Positions 25,093-32,974 of a stretch of 64,000 bases of DNA are shown one piece after another; the first letter of the stretch is position 1; each line of letters starts with the position of its first letter. The position numbers and the translations under genes are program-made. Source of the DNA: Haloarcula ordinaria (GTDB taxonomy: Archaea; Halobacteriota; Halobacteria; Halobacteriales; Haloarculaceae); the NCBI RefSeq assembly GCF_029338275.1, contig NZ_CP119789.1, forward strand, positions 868,001 to 932,000. Reading direction: 5' to 3'. The notes beneath the pieces are model-generated. The model searched no databases. It saw only the letters and a program-made list of their open reading frames with translations, and had not been told where the DNA came from.

Positions 25093-26841
25093 ATGGCACA
25101 GGGTGAAGCGGAGAACGGCCTCGATCTGACCATCTCCGAGACGGTCCAGGGACTGGCCGAGTCCTACCGGCAGATGACGATTCCCGTCGAGCGGTACCTC
25201 CTTTTCATCCTCGGACCGTCGGCCGGCTTCTTCCTCCTCTCGGTGGTCGCCGCGCTCGCGCTCGACCTGCCGCTGGCCATCAAGGCGCCCATCCCGCTGC
25301 TGGGCTTTCTCGCGATGGTCTCGGCGGTCTTCTACCCCAAAATCCTGCTGAGCCAGCGCAAACGCGAGCTCAACAACCGGTTTCACCTGCTCATCACCCA
25401 CATGACGGTGCTGGCGACGACGAAGATCGATCGGATGGAGGTGTTTCGAACCCTCGCACAGGAAGACGAGTACGGCGAGCTCTCCCTGGAGATGCACCGC
25501 ATCGTCCAGCTGGTCGACACCTGGAACCAGAGTCTCGACGACGCCTGCCGGCGGCGCGCGAAGGAGGTTCCGAGCGACGCCTTCTCGGACTTCCTCGACC
25601 GATTGGCCTACACGCTCGGGGCCGGACAGTCACTGGAAGACTACCTGCTGTCCGAACAGGACCAGATCATCCAGCACTACTCGACGGTCTACGAGAGCTC
25701 GCTCGACAGCCTCGAGGTGATGAAGGACCTCTACCTGTCGATGATTCTGTCGATGACGTTCGCGCTCGTCTTCGCCGTGGTCCTGCCGGTGTTGACCGGG
25801 ACGAACCCCACGATGACCGTCAGCGCCGTCATCGTGATGTTCGTCTTCGTCCAGAGCGGCTTCTTCCTGGCCATCCGGTCGATGGCACCGTACGACCCGG
25901 TGTGGTTCCACCCAGAGGAGTACCCCTCGCCCGTCGAGGAGCGCCTCGACCGGTCGATGTACCTCGGTGTGGGCCTCTCGGTGGCCCTCGTCGGCTTCGT
26001 CCTCGCGAGTCTGCTGGGGGTGACTCCCCTCACGTTGAACGACGTCCTGTTCATGTTCGAGTCGGTGCCGCTCCCGTTCTACGCCGTCGTCCCCATCACG
26101 CCGATGATGTACCCCGGTATCGTCTTCCGGCAGGAAGAGCAGAAGATCAAGGGGCGGGACAACGAGTTTCCGAGTTTCATCCGCGCGCTCGGGGCGACCG
26201 AGGGGGCAAAGCAGTCGACGACCGGGATGGTCCTCCGGACGCTCCGCAAGAAAGACTTCGGTCCGCTGACGGAGAACATCAACGACCTCTACAAGCGACT
26301 CAACATGCGCATCGAACCGACGGCCGCCTGGCGGCACTTCACCGCGGACTGTCGGTCCTACCTCATCCAGACGTTCTCCGAGATGTACCTCGTCGGCAGG
26401 GAGATGGGTGGCTCGCCGAAGCAACTGGGCGAACTCATCGCCGCGAACATGAACGAGGTCCTCCAGTTGCGCCAGCAACGGAAACAGGCCGCGACGACGC
26501 TGGTCGGACTTCTGTACGGGATTACGGCCGCCTCGACGTTCGCCTTCTTCATCGGTCTGCAGGTCGTCAACATCCTGGCCCAGATGTCGCTCGACCTCGA
26601 CGCCGGGAGCCAGCTCGACGTCGGCTCGCTCATCAACACCGGCGTCTACAACATCCCGCTTATCGAGTTCCTGCTCATCATCATCATCATGTTCTCGGCG
26701 ATGCTGTCGGCGCTGATGATCCGGACCGTCGACGGCGGCCACAAGGCCAACACCTACATGCACTTCGTCATCCTCTCGTGGATCGGCGCGCTCACCGGGA
26801 CTTTCACCAAGTGGTTGGTGACGCAGTTCCTCCAGATATGA
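25093..26841 (+). CDS. arlJ: archaellum membrane platform protein ArlJ
   Basis: A 582-aa integral membrane protein with T2SSF-like cytoplasmic domains and about nine predicted helices. A hydrophobic pair lies near 35-80, a second group near 215-260 (MILSMTFALVFAVVLPVL), a third near 295-340, and a C-terminal group near 470-580. ArlJ anchors the motor and rotates with or supports ArlI. It is the last gene of the arlCE-F-G-H-I-J operon; 105 nt follow before the next small gene. Confidence 0.94.
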   Translation: MAQGEAENGLDLTISETVQGLAESYRQMTIPVERYLLFILGPSAGFFLLSVVAALALDLPLAIKAPIPLLGFLAMVSAVFYPKILLSQRKRELNNRFHLLITHMTVLATTKIDRMEVFRTLAQEDEYGELSLEMHRIVQLVDTWNQSLDDACRRRAKEVPSDAFSDFLDRLAYTLGAGQSLEDYLLSEQDQIIQHYSTVYESSLDSLEVMKDLYLSMILSMTFALVFAVVLPVLTGTNPTMTVSAVIVMFVFVQSGFFLAIRSMAPYDPVWFHPEEYPSPVEERLDRSMYLGVGLSVALVGFVLASLLGVTPLTLNDVLFMFESVPLPFYAVVPITPMMYPGIVFRQEEQKIKGRDNEFPSFIRALGATEGAKQSTTGMVLRTLRKKDFGPLTENINDLYKRLNMRIEPTAAWRHFTADCRSYLIQTFSEMYLVGREMGGSPKQLGELIAANMNEVLQLRQQRKQAATTLVGLLYGITAASTFAFFIGLQVVNILAQMSLDLDAGSQLDVGSLINTGVYNIPLIEFLLIIIIMFSAMLSALMIRTVDGGHKANTYMHFVILSWIGALTGTFTKWLVTQFLQI

Positions 26842-26946
26842 CGGCCCCGTGGGCCGCGCCGAACCCAGCGTCTCAGGGGCGCTTGGTGCCAGTCACGGGG
26901 TGTTAAACTGTGGTTTACTAACACGTCTGTGGGCCCAGTGACTCGT

Positions 26947-27183
26947 ATGGCTACGGGTTCATCCGACCGGCACGGCCGGCAGACCAGACAGTCACACAAG
27001 GCGCAGCTCGCGGTGGCGTACGACGCACTCTCGACCGTCCTCGAGGAGGTGGACCTGGAACGCGACCAGGAGTTCGCCGACATGGTCATCGCGGCGCTCG
27101 TCGAGACGGAGCGGGCGTACACCGCCGCCATCAAGGCCGGGTCACAGCCGGCACACACCGCCGCGGTCGAGTCCGAGGACTGA
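26947..27183 (+). CDS. small protein of unknown function downstream of arlJ
   Basis: A 78-aa, mostly helical protein with an amphipathic helix (AQLAVAYDALSTVLEEVDLE) and no hydrophobic segment. I recognise no family. A TATA-like TTTACTAAC stands about 35 nt before the ATG, so it probably has its own promoter and is not simply the tail of the motor operon. I chose the ATG at 26947; an in-frame GTG at 26929 is possible. Confidence 0.55.
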   Translation: MATGSSDRHGRQTRQSHKAQLAVAYDALSTVLEEVDLERDQEFADMVIAALVETERAYTAAIKAGSQPAHTAAVESED

Positions 27184-27217
27184 CCGGTCCAGCGCCTCTA
27201 GCGTCCGCTGCCGCCAG

Positions 27218-28300
27218 TCACTCCCACGTGAACGTCCCGTCTGCCTGCACGACTTCGCCGTCGACTTCGAGTCGTGACCCCTCGCCCATCGTCGTGATGA
27301 GGTCTTCGTGGACGGCGCTCTCGGTACCGGTCTCCCCCTCGGGCAGACAGGCGTCGTAGGCGCGCCCGAGCGCGAGGTGGACGGTGCCGCCCATCTTCTC
27401 GTCGAAGAGGATGTTGTCGGTGATACGGTCGACGCCGCGGTTCATGCCGATGCCAAGCTCGCCGAGCCGCCGCGACCCGCCGTCCGTCTCGATGACCTCC
27501 GTGAGGACGTCCATGCCCTGGTCGGCCTCCCAGTCGACGACGACGCCGTCCTTGAACGTCAGTTTCGCGCCGCTGACCCGGCGGCCCTGGACCGTCATCG
27601 GCACGTCGAAGGTGACGACGCCGGCGGTGTCAGCGGGTGCGGTGAACACCTCGCCCGAGGGGAGGTTGTGCGAGTCGTAGGCCACGCTCGCGGCTGAGTT
27701 GACGGCGATGCGGTCGGTGATGTCGAGGGTGAGGTCCGTCCCCTCGGCGACGATACGGACCGTCTCGCCCGCGTCGAGGATGTCCTTCAGCCGCGCCTGC
27801 TCCTCGGCGAGCGCCGCCCAGTCTCGGAGGGTGGCGTCGTAGATGAAGTCTTTGTAGGCCTCGTAGGCCATCCCGGCCTGCTGGGCCATCGCTCGCGTCG
27901 GGTGCTGCGTCGAGACCCAGTCCGTGTCGAGGCGGGCCTCGCGAATGTCCTGGCGGGCCGTGGCGTAGGCCTGCCGTCGGTCGCCGGGGACGTCGACGCT
28001 CCCGGCCGTGTTGTTCGACCCCTTCAACACGAGGACGCTGTCGGCCTGCTCGTACAGCGCGAGCTCGTAGTCCGGGTCGGCCTCGAACTCGCCGTCGAAC
28101 GCCCGCAGGTACGCCCGCGTTACCTCGTCGGAACTGTAGGTCGCGACGAGGTTCGCCCCCTTCTCGCCGAGTTGTTCGGCGACGGCCACCGCGAGGTCGT
28201 GTGCGCCCTCTTCTACCTGCACGACGACGTCGTCCCCGGCCTCGATGCGGGCGCTCCACTCCACGAGCGTCCGTGCGTGTTCGTGAATCCGTTCGTCCAT
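27218..28300 (-). CDS. M29-family aminopeptidase
   Basis: A 360-aa metal-dependent aminopeptidase (family M29, AmpS/AmpT/PepS type) that removes N-terminal residues from peptides in the cytoplasm. The family's metal-binding stretches are present: LGELGIGMNRGVDRITDN, then DEKMGGTVHLALGRAYDA and the C-terminal ESAVHEDLITTMGE with an HxD-type pair. The length is slightly shorter than the usual ~400 aa. It is convergent with the small gene after arlJ and divergent from the 6-phosphogluconate dehydrogenase gene. Confidence 0.9.
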   Translation of the reverse strand: MDERIHEHARTLVEWSARIEAGDDVVVQVEEGAHDLAVAVAEQLGEKGANLVATYSSDEVTRAYLRAFDGEFEADPDYELALYEQADSVLVLKGSNNTAGSVDVPGDRRQAYATARQDIREARLDTDWVSTQHPTRAMAQQAGMAYEAYKDFIYDATLRDWAALAEEQARLKDILDAGETVRIVAEGTDLTLDITDRIAVNSAASVAYDSHNLPSGEVFTAPADTAGVVTFDVPMTVQGRRVSGAKLTFKDGVVVDWEADQGMDVLTEVIETDGGSRRLGELGIGMNRGVDRITDNILFDEKMGGTVHLALGRAYDACLPEGETGTESAVHEDLITTMGEGSRLEVDGEVVQADGTFTWE

Positions 28301-28386
28301 GTCCGCTGGTCGCCTGCGAGGGAGAAAACACCTCGGTCGCTCGCGGGAATCGCAACCCCTACCTGCCCGGTCGCTGACCTGCGAGT

Positions 28387-29283
28387 ATGGAACTTGGCGT
28401 CATCGGACTGGGACGCATGGGCCGTATCGTCGTCGACCGCGTGCTGGACGCGGGCCACGACGTGGTGGTCTTCGACATCGACGAGGAAGCCGTCGCCGGG
28501 GCGGCCGACGCCGGTGCGACCCCGGCGGACTCCATCGCCGACCTGGCCGACGAGCTGGGCGCGGAGAAACGCATCTGGCTGATGGTGCCCGCTGGCGACC
28601 CCGTCGACGCGGCGCTGGACGAACTCGACGGCCTCGTGGACGGTGACGACGTGGTCGTCGACGGCGGGAACTCCTACTTCGAGGACTCGGTCCGTCGCGC
28701 CGAGTCGACCGACGCGGCGTATCTCGACTGCGGGACCTCCGGCGGTCCCGCCGGCGCGGAACTGGGGTTCTCGCTGATGGTCGGCGGTCCAGAGTGGGCC
28801 TACGACGAACTCACGCCGGTGTTCGACGCCGTCGCCACCGGCCCGGCGGGCCACGACCGGATGGGCCCGGCTGGGTCGGGCCACTACGTGAAGATGGTCC
28901 ACAACGGTGTCGAGTACGCCCTGATGCAGGCCTACGGCGAGGGGTTCGAACTGCTTGCCGAGGGTCGCTACGACCTGGACCTGGAGGCCGTCTCGCGGAC
29001 CTGGAACAACGGCGCGGTCATCCGCTCGTGGCTGCTCGAACTCTGCGAGGAGGCGTTCCGCGAGGAGGGCACCGACCTGGGCGACGTCGCCGACCGCGTC
29101 GAGGGCGGGTCGACGGGTACCTGGACGGTCCAGGAGGCGCTCGAACAGGAGGTACCGGTGCCGCTCATCTATCAGGCGCTCGCCGAGCGATTCGGCTCGC
29201 GGGCCGACGACGGCCGGTTCTCGCGACGGCTGGCGAACCGACTGCGCTACGGGTTCGGGCGACACGAGGTCCCGCGGCGGTAG
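28387..29283 (+). CDS. gnd: 6-phosphogluconate dehydrogenase (decarboxylating)
   Basis: A 298-aa short-form 6-phosphogluconate dehydrogenase that yields ribulose 5-phosphate, CO2 and a reduced nicotinamide in the oxidative pentose phosphate pathway used by haloarchaea. The NAD(P)-binding GLGRMGR lies at the N-terminus, followed by DGGNSYFED, the substrate-binding DCGTSGGPAGAELGFS and the catalytic HYVKMVHNGVEYALM. The length fits the short prokaryotic type (~300 aa) rather than the 470-aa form. Confidence 0.93.
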   Translation: MELGVIGLGRMGRIVVDRVLDAGHDVVVFDIDEEAVAGAADAGATPADSIADLADELGAEKRIWLMVPAGDPVDAALDELDGLVDGDDVVVDGGNSYFEDSVRRAESTDAAYLDCGTSGGPAGAELGFSLMVGGPEWAYDELTPVFDAVATGPAGHDRMGPAGSGHYVKMVHNGVEYALMQAYGEGFELLAEGRYDLDLEAVSRTWNNGAVIRSWLLELCEEAFREEGTDLGDVADRVEGGSTGTWTVQEALEQEVPVPLIYQALAERFGSRADDGRFSRRLANRLRYGFGRHEVPRR

Positions 29284-29540
29284 CGAGGCTTCTCACTTCG
29301 TTCGAGGCCTCGAAAGCGAGCGCCCGAGCGCAGCGAGGGGGCTCGGAACACTAGCGGTGACCGACGGGAACCGCGAGTAGCGAGGGGCCCGACTGAAAGG
29401 AGGGCCTTCGAACCGGAACGGAGAGCGGTCGCCGACGGAGCCGGTGCCGACTACGGAATGCAGCGAGTCGGTGGAAACCGCCAGCCTGCGGCCGCGAGGA
29501 ATCCAAAGGTTAGTTAACCCAGTACTCCATAGCCGCGCAT
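29284..29540 (+). ncRNA. candidate structured non-coding stretch
   Basis: A gene-free, GC-rich 257-bp interval. It holds a perfect 14-bp palindrome TTCGAGGCCTCGAA (29301-29314), a stem GCCGACT/AGTCGGT (29446-29452 with 29466-29472, one G-T pair) and an overlapping GGTGG-AAA-CCGCC stem. It resembles neither RNase P RNA nor SRP RNA as far as I can tell. It could be a small RNA, the leader of the ferredoxin gene, or just repetitive haloarchaeal intergenic DNA. Confidence 0.25.
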
Positions 29541-30125
29541 ATGGTTGAACTCGTTGGCATCGCCGCCGGGGCCACGCTCACGCTCGTCGCAGTGGCGCTC
29601 CACTACGCGAAGGGCACCGGGTGGGACGCACCGGAGGACATCTCCCAGCAGGTGCTCGAACAGCGCGCCGCGACGGTACCCGAGACGGACTTCCCCGAGC
29701 CATACAACCGCTCTATCGGTGGCGGCGCTCCCGCCGGCGCCATCCCAGCCGGCGGGGCCGAGGGCGAACTCGAAGAGGGCGAGGAAGCCGAGGAGGAGGT
29801 CGGCTTCGACCCCGACGCCATCGCCGACGACGAGGTCGAGTACTACGAGATCGAGTTCGCGAAGGAGGGCACGACGATCGAGGTCGCGAACAACGAGAAC
29901 CTGCTCGACGCCGGCGAGGAGGAGGGCTGGGACCTCCCCTACGCCTGCCGGCAGGGCCAGTGTATCTCCTGTTCCGGCCAGATTCAGGACGGCCCGGCCG
30001 AGGACTTCATCCGCCACAGCCAGAACGACTCGCTGTTCGACGACGACATGGAGGACGGCTACTGCCTGACCTGTGTCGCCTACCCCGTCTCGGACTTCAC
30101 CATCGAGACCGGCGAGTCGCCCTGA
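29541..30125 (+). CDS. membrane-anchored 2Fe-2S ferredoxin
   Basis: A 194-aa plant-type ferredoxin. One N-terminal helix (LVGIAAGATLTLVAVALHYA, residues 4-23) would tether it to the membrane, followed by a Gly/Ala/Glu linker and the [2Fe-2S] domain from about residue 95. The cluster ligands are in YACRQGQCISC (C-x4-C-x2-C) and the later YCLTC. The acidic DDDMEDG insert is typical of halophilic ferredoxins. The electron partner is unknown. It is transcribed alone, 50 nt before tRNA-Arg. Confidence 0.88.
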   Translation: MVELVGIAAGATLTLVAVALHYAKGTGWDAPEDISQQVLEQRAATVPETDFPEPYNRSIGGGAPAGAIPAGGAEGELEEGEEAEEEVGFDPDAIADDEVEYYEIEFAKEGTTIEVANNENLLDAGEEEGWDLPYACRQGQCISCSGQIQDGPAEDFIRHSQNDSLFDDDMEDGYCLTCVAYPVSDFTIETGESP

Positions 30126-30174
30126 CGCCCGGGTTCCCAACCGTTAAGACGACCACTCCAATACTGCTTTCTGT

Positions 30175-30247
30175 GGGCGGCTAGTTCAGCGGACAGAACG
30201 CCTGGTTCCGGACCAGATGGTCGGGGGTTCGAATCCCTCGCCGCCCG
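30175..30247 (+). tRNA. tRNA-Arg (anticodon CCG)
   Basis: A 73-nt cloverleaf without encoded CCA or intron. The acceptor stem GGGCGGC pairs with GCCGCCC; the D arm is GTTC/GAAC, the anticodon arm CCTGG-TTCCGGA-CCAGA gives anticodon CCG with U33 and G37, and the T arm GGGGG-TTCGAAT-CCCTC has one G-U pair. The outermost anticodon-stem pair is a C-A mismatch. It reads the CGG codon. Confidence 0.9.
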
Positions 30248-30337
30248 CTATCTCTGCGAGGAACGGACGTGACGAGCGAATAGCGAACCGAAGAGCGGTT
30301 CGAACCACGCGAGACGAGCGAAGCGATGTCTCGCATC

Positions 30338-30362
30338 GGGTTCGAATCCCTCGCCGTCCGCT
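30338..30362 (+). repeat. duplicated 3' end of tRNA-Arg (att-site-like)
   Basis: These 25 bases match the T arm and acceptor 3' end of the tRNA gene (30225-30249) with one C-to-T difference. A tRNA 3' fragment repeated just downstream is what integrases leave at the distal attachment site. Only 88 bp, with two short hairpins (30284-30302 and 30309-30334), lie between the copies, and no integrase is present, so any element has been lost. Confidence 0.55.
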
Positions 30363-30468
30363 TTTCGTGTGAACTGCCGTGAACGAACCGGGAGCAAACC
30401 GCAATGGTGGACCGTCGGGACGGCACGGAGCCCCCAACGCCCGGCCACCAGCAAAAGAAGACGGCGTC

Positions 30469-31578
30469 TCAGTCGTCGGCCGGCGTTTCGGCCTCTTCGG
30501 TCGGACCGAGTGGTTGCTTGGGCTTGATGGGGTCACCGGATTCGAGGCCCTGCTCCGCCAGTGCCATACTCCCCATCACCTCGATGATGAGCCGGTTGGC
30601 GAACCCGCTGGTGATGCCGCCGTTGTAGGAGTTCGAGTCGCTGACGTCGTATGCGGGCGAGACCTCGACGACGTCGAAGCCGAAGTCCTCGGGGTCGAGC
30701 GCCTTGACGACCTCGCGGACCATGTAGATGGCCTCGCGCGGGATGAGGCCGCCGGGTTCGGGTTCGCCGGTACCCGGTGCGTAGGCCGGTTCCATCACGT
30801 CGACGTCGAAGGAGACCCAGACGGCGTCGGTCCCGTCGGTCGCTCGCTGGACGGCGTCTTTCACGATGTCGTCTAGGTCCATCCGGCCGACTTCCATCGC
30901 CGTGTACCACTTCATGCCGGCGTCGCGCATGTCCTCGTAGGTGTCCGGGCCCGGCCAGAACCCGCGGGGCCCGATGAGCGTGTAGTTCTCACCGGCCATG
31001 ATGTCCTCGTCGTAGACCCGCTTGACCCACGCGCCGTGGTCGTACTCGAAGCCGGTGAGGCCGTCCTCGCCGGTGTCGGCGTGGCAGTCGAAGTGGATGA
31101 GGCCGATGTCCTCGTAGCCGTTGGCCTCGGCCCACCCCTTGATGTCGGGGTAGGAGATGGAGTGGTCGCCGCCGATGACGATGGGCGTCGCCTGCTCGCT
31201 GATTTCGTAGACGGCGTCTTCGATGTTCAGCTGGCTCTGGCGGGTGTCGCCGGGTGAGACCTGTGCGTCGCCGGTGTCGGCGACGCTGAAGTTGTCGAAC
31301 GGGTCGACCCCGGTCTCGATGTTGAAGTGCTCGTAGGGCGGGGACGGGACCGTCGAAGCGGCGCGGACCGCCCGCGGACCGTAGCGGGTGCCCGGGCGGA
31401 TGGTCGTCGCCGTGTCGAGCGGCGCCCCGACGATACCGATGTCGACGTCCTCCTCGTCGAGTTCGTCCCGATCTACCTCGGGGAGTTTGAGAAACGTCGG
31501 GATGCCACTAAAGATGGGTTCGTTCGCTTCCTTGTGCTTCTCGCCGTAGATATCTTCGCCGTTTCGGTCTTCGGTCAT
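30469..31578 (-). CDS. ureohydrolase (agmatinase/arginase superfamily)
   Basis: A 369-aa Mn- or Ni-dependent ureohydrolase. The metal-ligand motifs are intact: IGGDHSIS, then FDCHADTGE and VSFDVDVMEPAYAPGTGEPEPGG. An N-terminal extension of about 50 residues (EPIFSGIPTFLKLPEVDRDE) makes it longer than typical archaeal agmatinase (~280 aa) and recalls the longer guanidine hydrolase (GdmH) branch. The substrate could be agmatine, guanidine, guanidinobutyrate or another guanidino compound. It is downstream of the AbrB-PhoU regulator and a Na+ symporter on the same strand. Confidence 0.85.
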   Translation of the reverse strand: MTEDRNGEDIYGEKHKEANEPIFSGIPTFLKLPEVDRDELDEEDVDIGIVGAPLDTATTIRPGTRYGPRAVRAASTVPSPPYEHFNIETGVDPFDNFSVADTGDAQVSPGDTRQSQLNIEDAVYEISEQATPIVIGGDHSISYPDIKGWAEANGYEDIGLIHFDCHADTGEDGLTGFEYDHGAWVKRVYDEDIMAGENYTLIGPRGFWPGPDTYEDMRDAGMKWYTAMEVGRMDLDDIVKDAVQRATDGTDAVWVSFDVDVMEPAYAPGTGEPEPGGLIPREAIYMVREVVKALDPEDFGFDVVEVSPAYDVSDSNSYNGGITSGFANRLIIEVMGSMALAEQGLESGDPIKPKQPLGPTEEAETPADD

Positions 31579-31798
31579 TGGTTTGTAGTCTTTTTAGCGC
31601 TATCAGTGCGCGTTTCGGCAGATTACTTCGACGTGTGTTCGTGACCGAGTCATACTGAAAAACTTTCCTTCGGATGTGTAATAGCCACCCTGATGACCCG
31701 GTGTACGCATGTACCGTACGTGCCTCCTAGAGGAATTTAAGGACGAGCGCGCGGGCGGTGCTGGCGATCGCCGTTCGGTGAGTCCCCCTCGCGAAAAT

Positions 31799-32818
31799 TC
31801 ACTCCTCGCTGACGAGCGAGGAGTCGGCCCGGAACGCCAGGTGCGTCGCCACGGTGAGACTGTCCCGCGAGTGCCTGGCGCTCCGCTCCAGCAGGACGAC
31901 GGCACGCTGGAGGGCGAGCAGCGGCTCGGGCCGTTCGGCCATCAGATGGTCGTTCAGCGCCGCGGCCCGCTCGTCGACGCGGTCGAACGCCTCGCGCGCC
32001 GCCTCCGTCGCGTCGTAGTCCGGCGTCGTCACGGCGTCGCGGGTCGCGCTGGCCGCCTCGTCCAGCGCGTCGGCGAGGTCCCGGAACATGGACGCCGTCG
32101 TCTCGTCCGGGGCCTGGTCGACGTCCGCTGCCAGCGTGCCGATTTCGACGGCCGTATCGGCCATCAGTGAGACGTCCTGGGCGACCGACCGGTAGCCGAT
32201 GAGCGGGAACCCGGTTTCCAGGCCGACGGCCCTGTTGAGTCGGGGGTTCCGGTACGTGGCGAACACCAGCCGCAGGAAGAGGTAGTACAGCTTCTCGAGT
32301 TGCTCGCTTCGACTCTCGACCCGCTGTGTGGCGTCGGCGTCGCCCTCCAGCAGCGCCGAGACCGCGTCGTGACGAATCATGGCCTCGGTCCGGCTCAGCC
32401 GGCCGAGCAGCGTCGGGAGCTCGAAATCCCCGGGGGCGACGGAGCAGCGGACGGTCACGGTCGTCTCGGCCTGCTCGACGATTCCCAGCCCCATCAGCCG
32501 CCGTTCGGCGTCCAGGATGGCGTTCGTACACTCCAGGCTCATCGGCGCCGTCGATTCGATGCGGATGAGCTGTCGACCCAGGACGTACTGGGTGACGATG
32601 GCTCGTTCGAGCGCCGCCGCGGTCAGCCGGTCGGCGTCGATGGTGGTCTCGATGTCCTCGACTTTGGGTTGTTCCGGCACCAGCAACAGCGACCCGCCGT
32701 TCTCGTCGCGCTGGACGATGACCTCGTCGCCCTTCTCGATACTGTGATAGCGCGCCCAGTCGGCCGGGACGGTCACTGCAAGCGTCGAAGAGCCGAGCTG
32801 CTGGACCTTCCGTTTCAT
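31799..32818 (-). CDS. AbrB-PhoU domain regulator
   Basis: A 339-aa protein with an N-terminal SpoVT/AbrB swapped-hairpin DNA-binding domain (VQQLGSSTLAVTVPADWARY, then IEKGDEVIVQRDENGG) and a two-bundle PhoU-like helical part (YRSVAQDVSLMADTAVEI, then DYDATEAAREAFDRVDER). Such proteins are haloarchaeal regulators often tied to transport of phosphate or other solutes. I start at the ATG at 32818 because the AbrB motif conventionally begins MKRKVQQLG; a GTG 24 nt upstream is possible. It lies between the symporter and the ureohydrolase, all on the minus strand. Confidence 0.82.
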   Translation of the reverse strand: MKRKVQQLGSSTLAVTVPADWARYHSIEKGDEVIVQRDENGGSLLLVPEQPKVEDIETTIDADRLTAAALERAIVTQYVLGRQLIRIESTAPMSLECTNAILDAERRLMGLGIVEQAETTVTVRCSVAPGDFELPTLLGRLSRTEAMIRHDAVSALLEGDADATQRVESRSEQLEKLYYLFLRLVFATYRNPRLNRAVGLETGFPLIGYRSVAQDVSLMADTAVEIGTLAADVDQAPDETTASMFRDLADALDEAASATRDAVTTPDYDATEAAREAFDRVDERAAALNDHLMAERPEPLLALQRAVVLLERSARHSRDSLTVATHLAFRADSSLVSEE

Positions 32819-32974
32819 CCGGACGGGGTCGTTCCGCCTCACGGGTACGCCCCCGCAACCCGACGTGACAGACGTTCGAGAGCGAGCATGGATAAACGAG
32901 ACTTCTATAGTCGTATACCGATACCGGTTGACACAATACCTGCAGAACTGGAATCGTTGGGCGAACGGTCGGTT

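Noticed and set aside
26842-26946. Possible second archaellin gene after arlJ
   Set aside because: The small protein that follows has no class III signal peptide or hydrophobic core helix.
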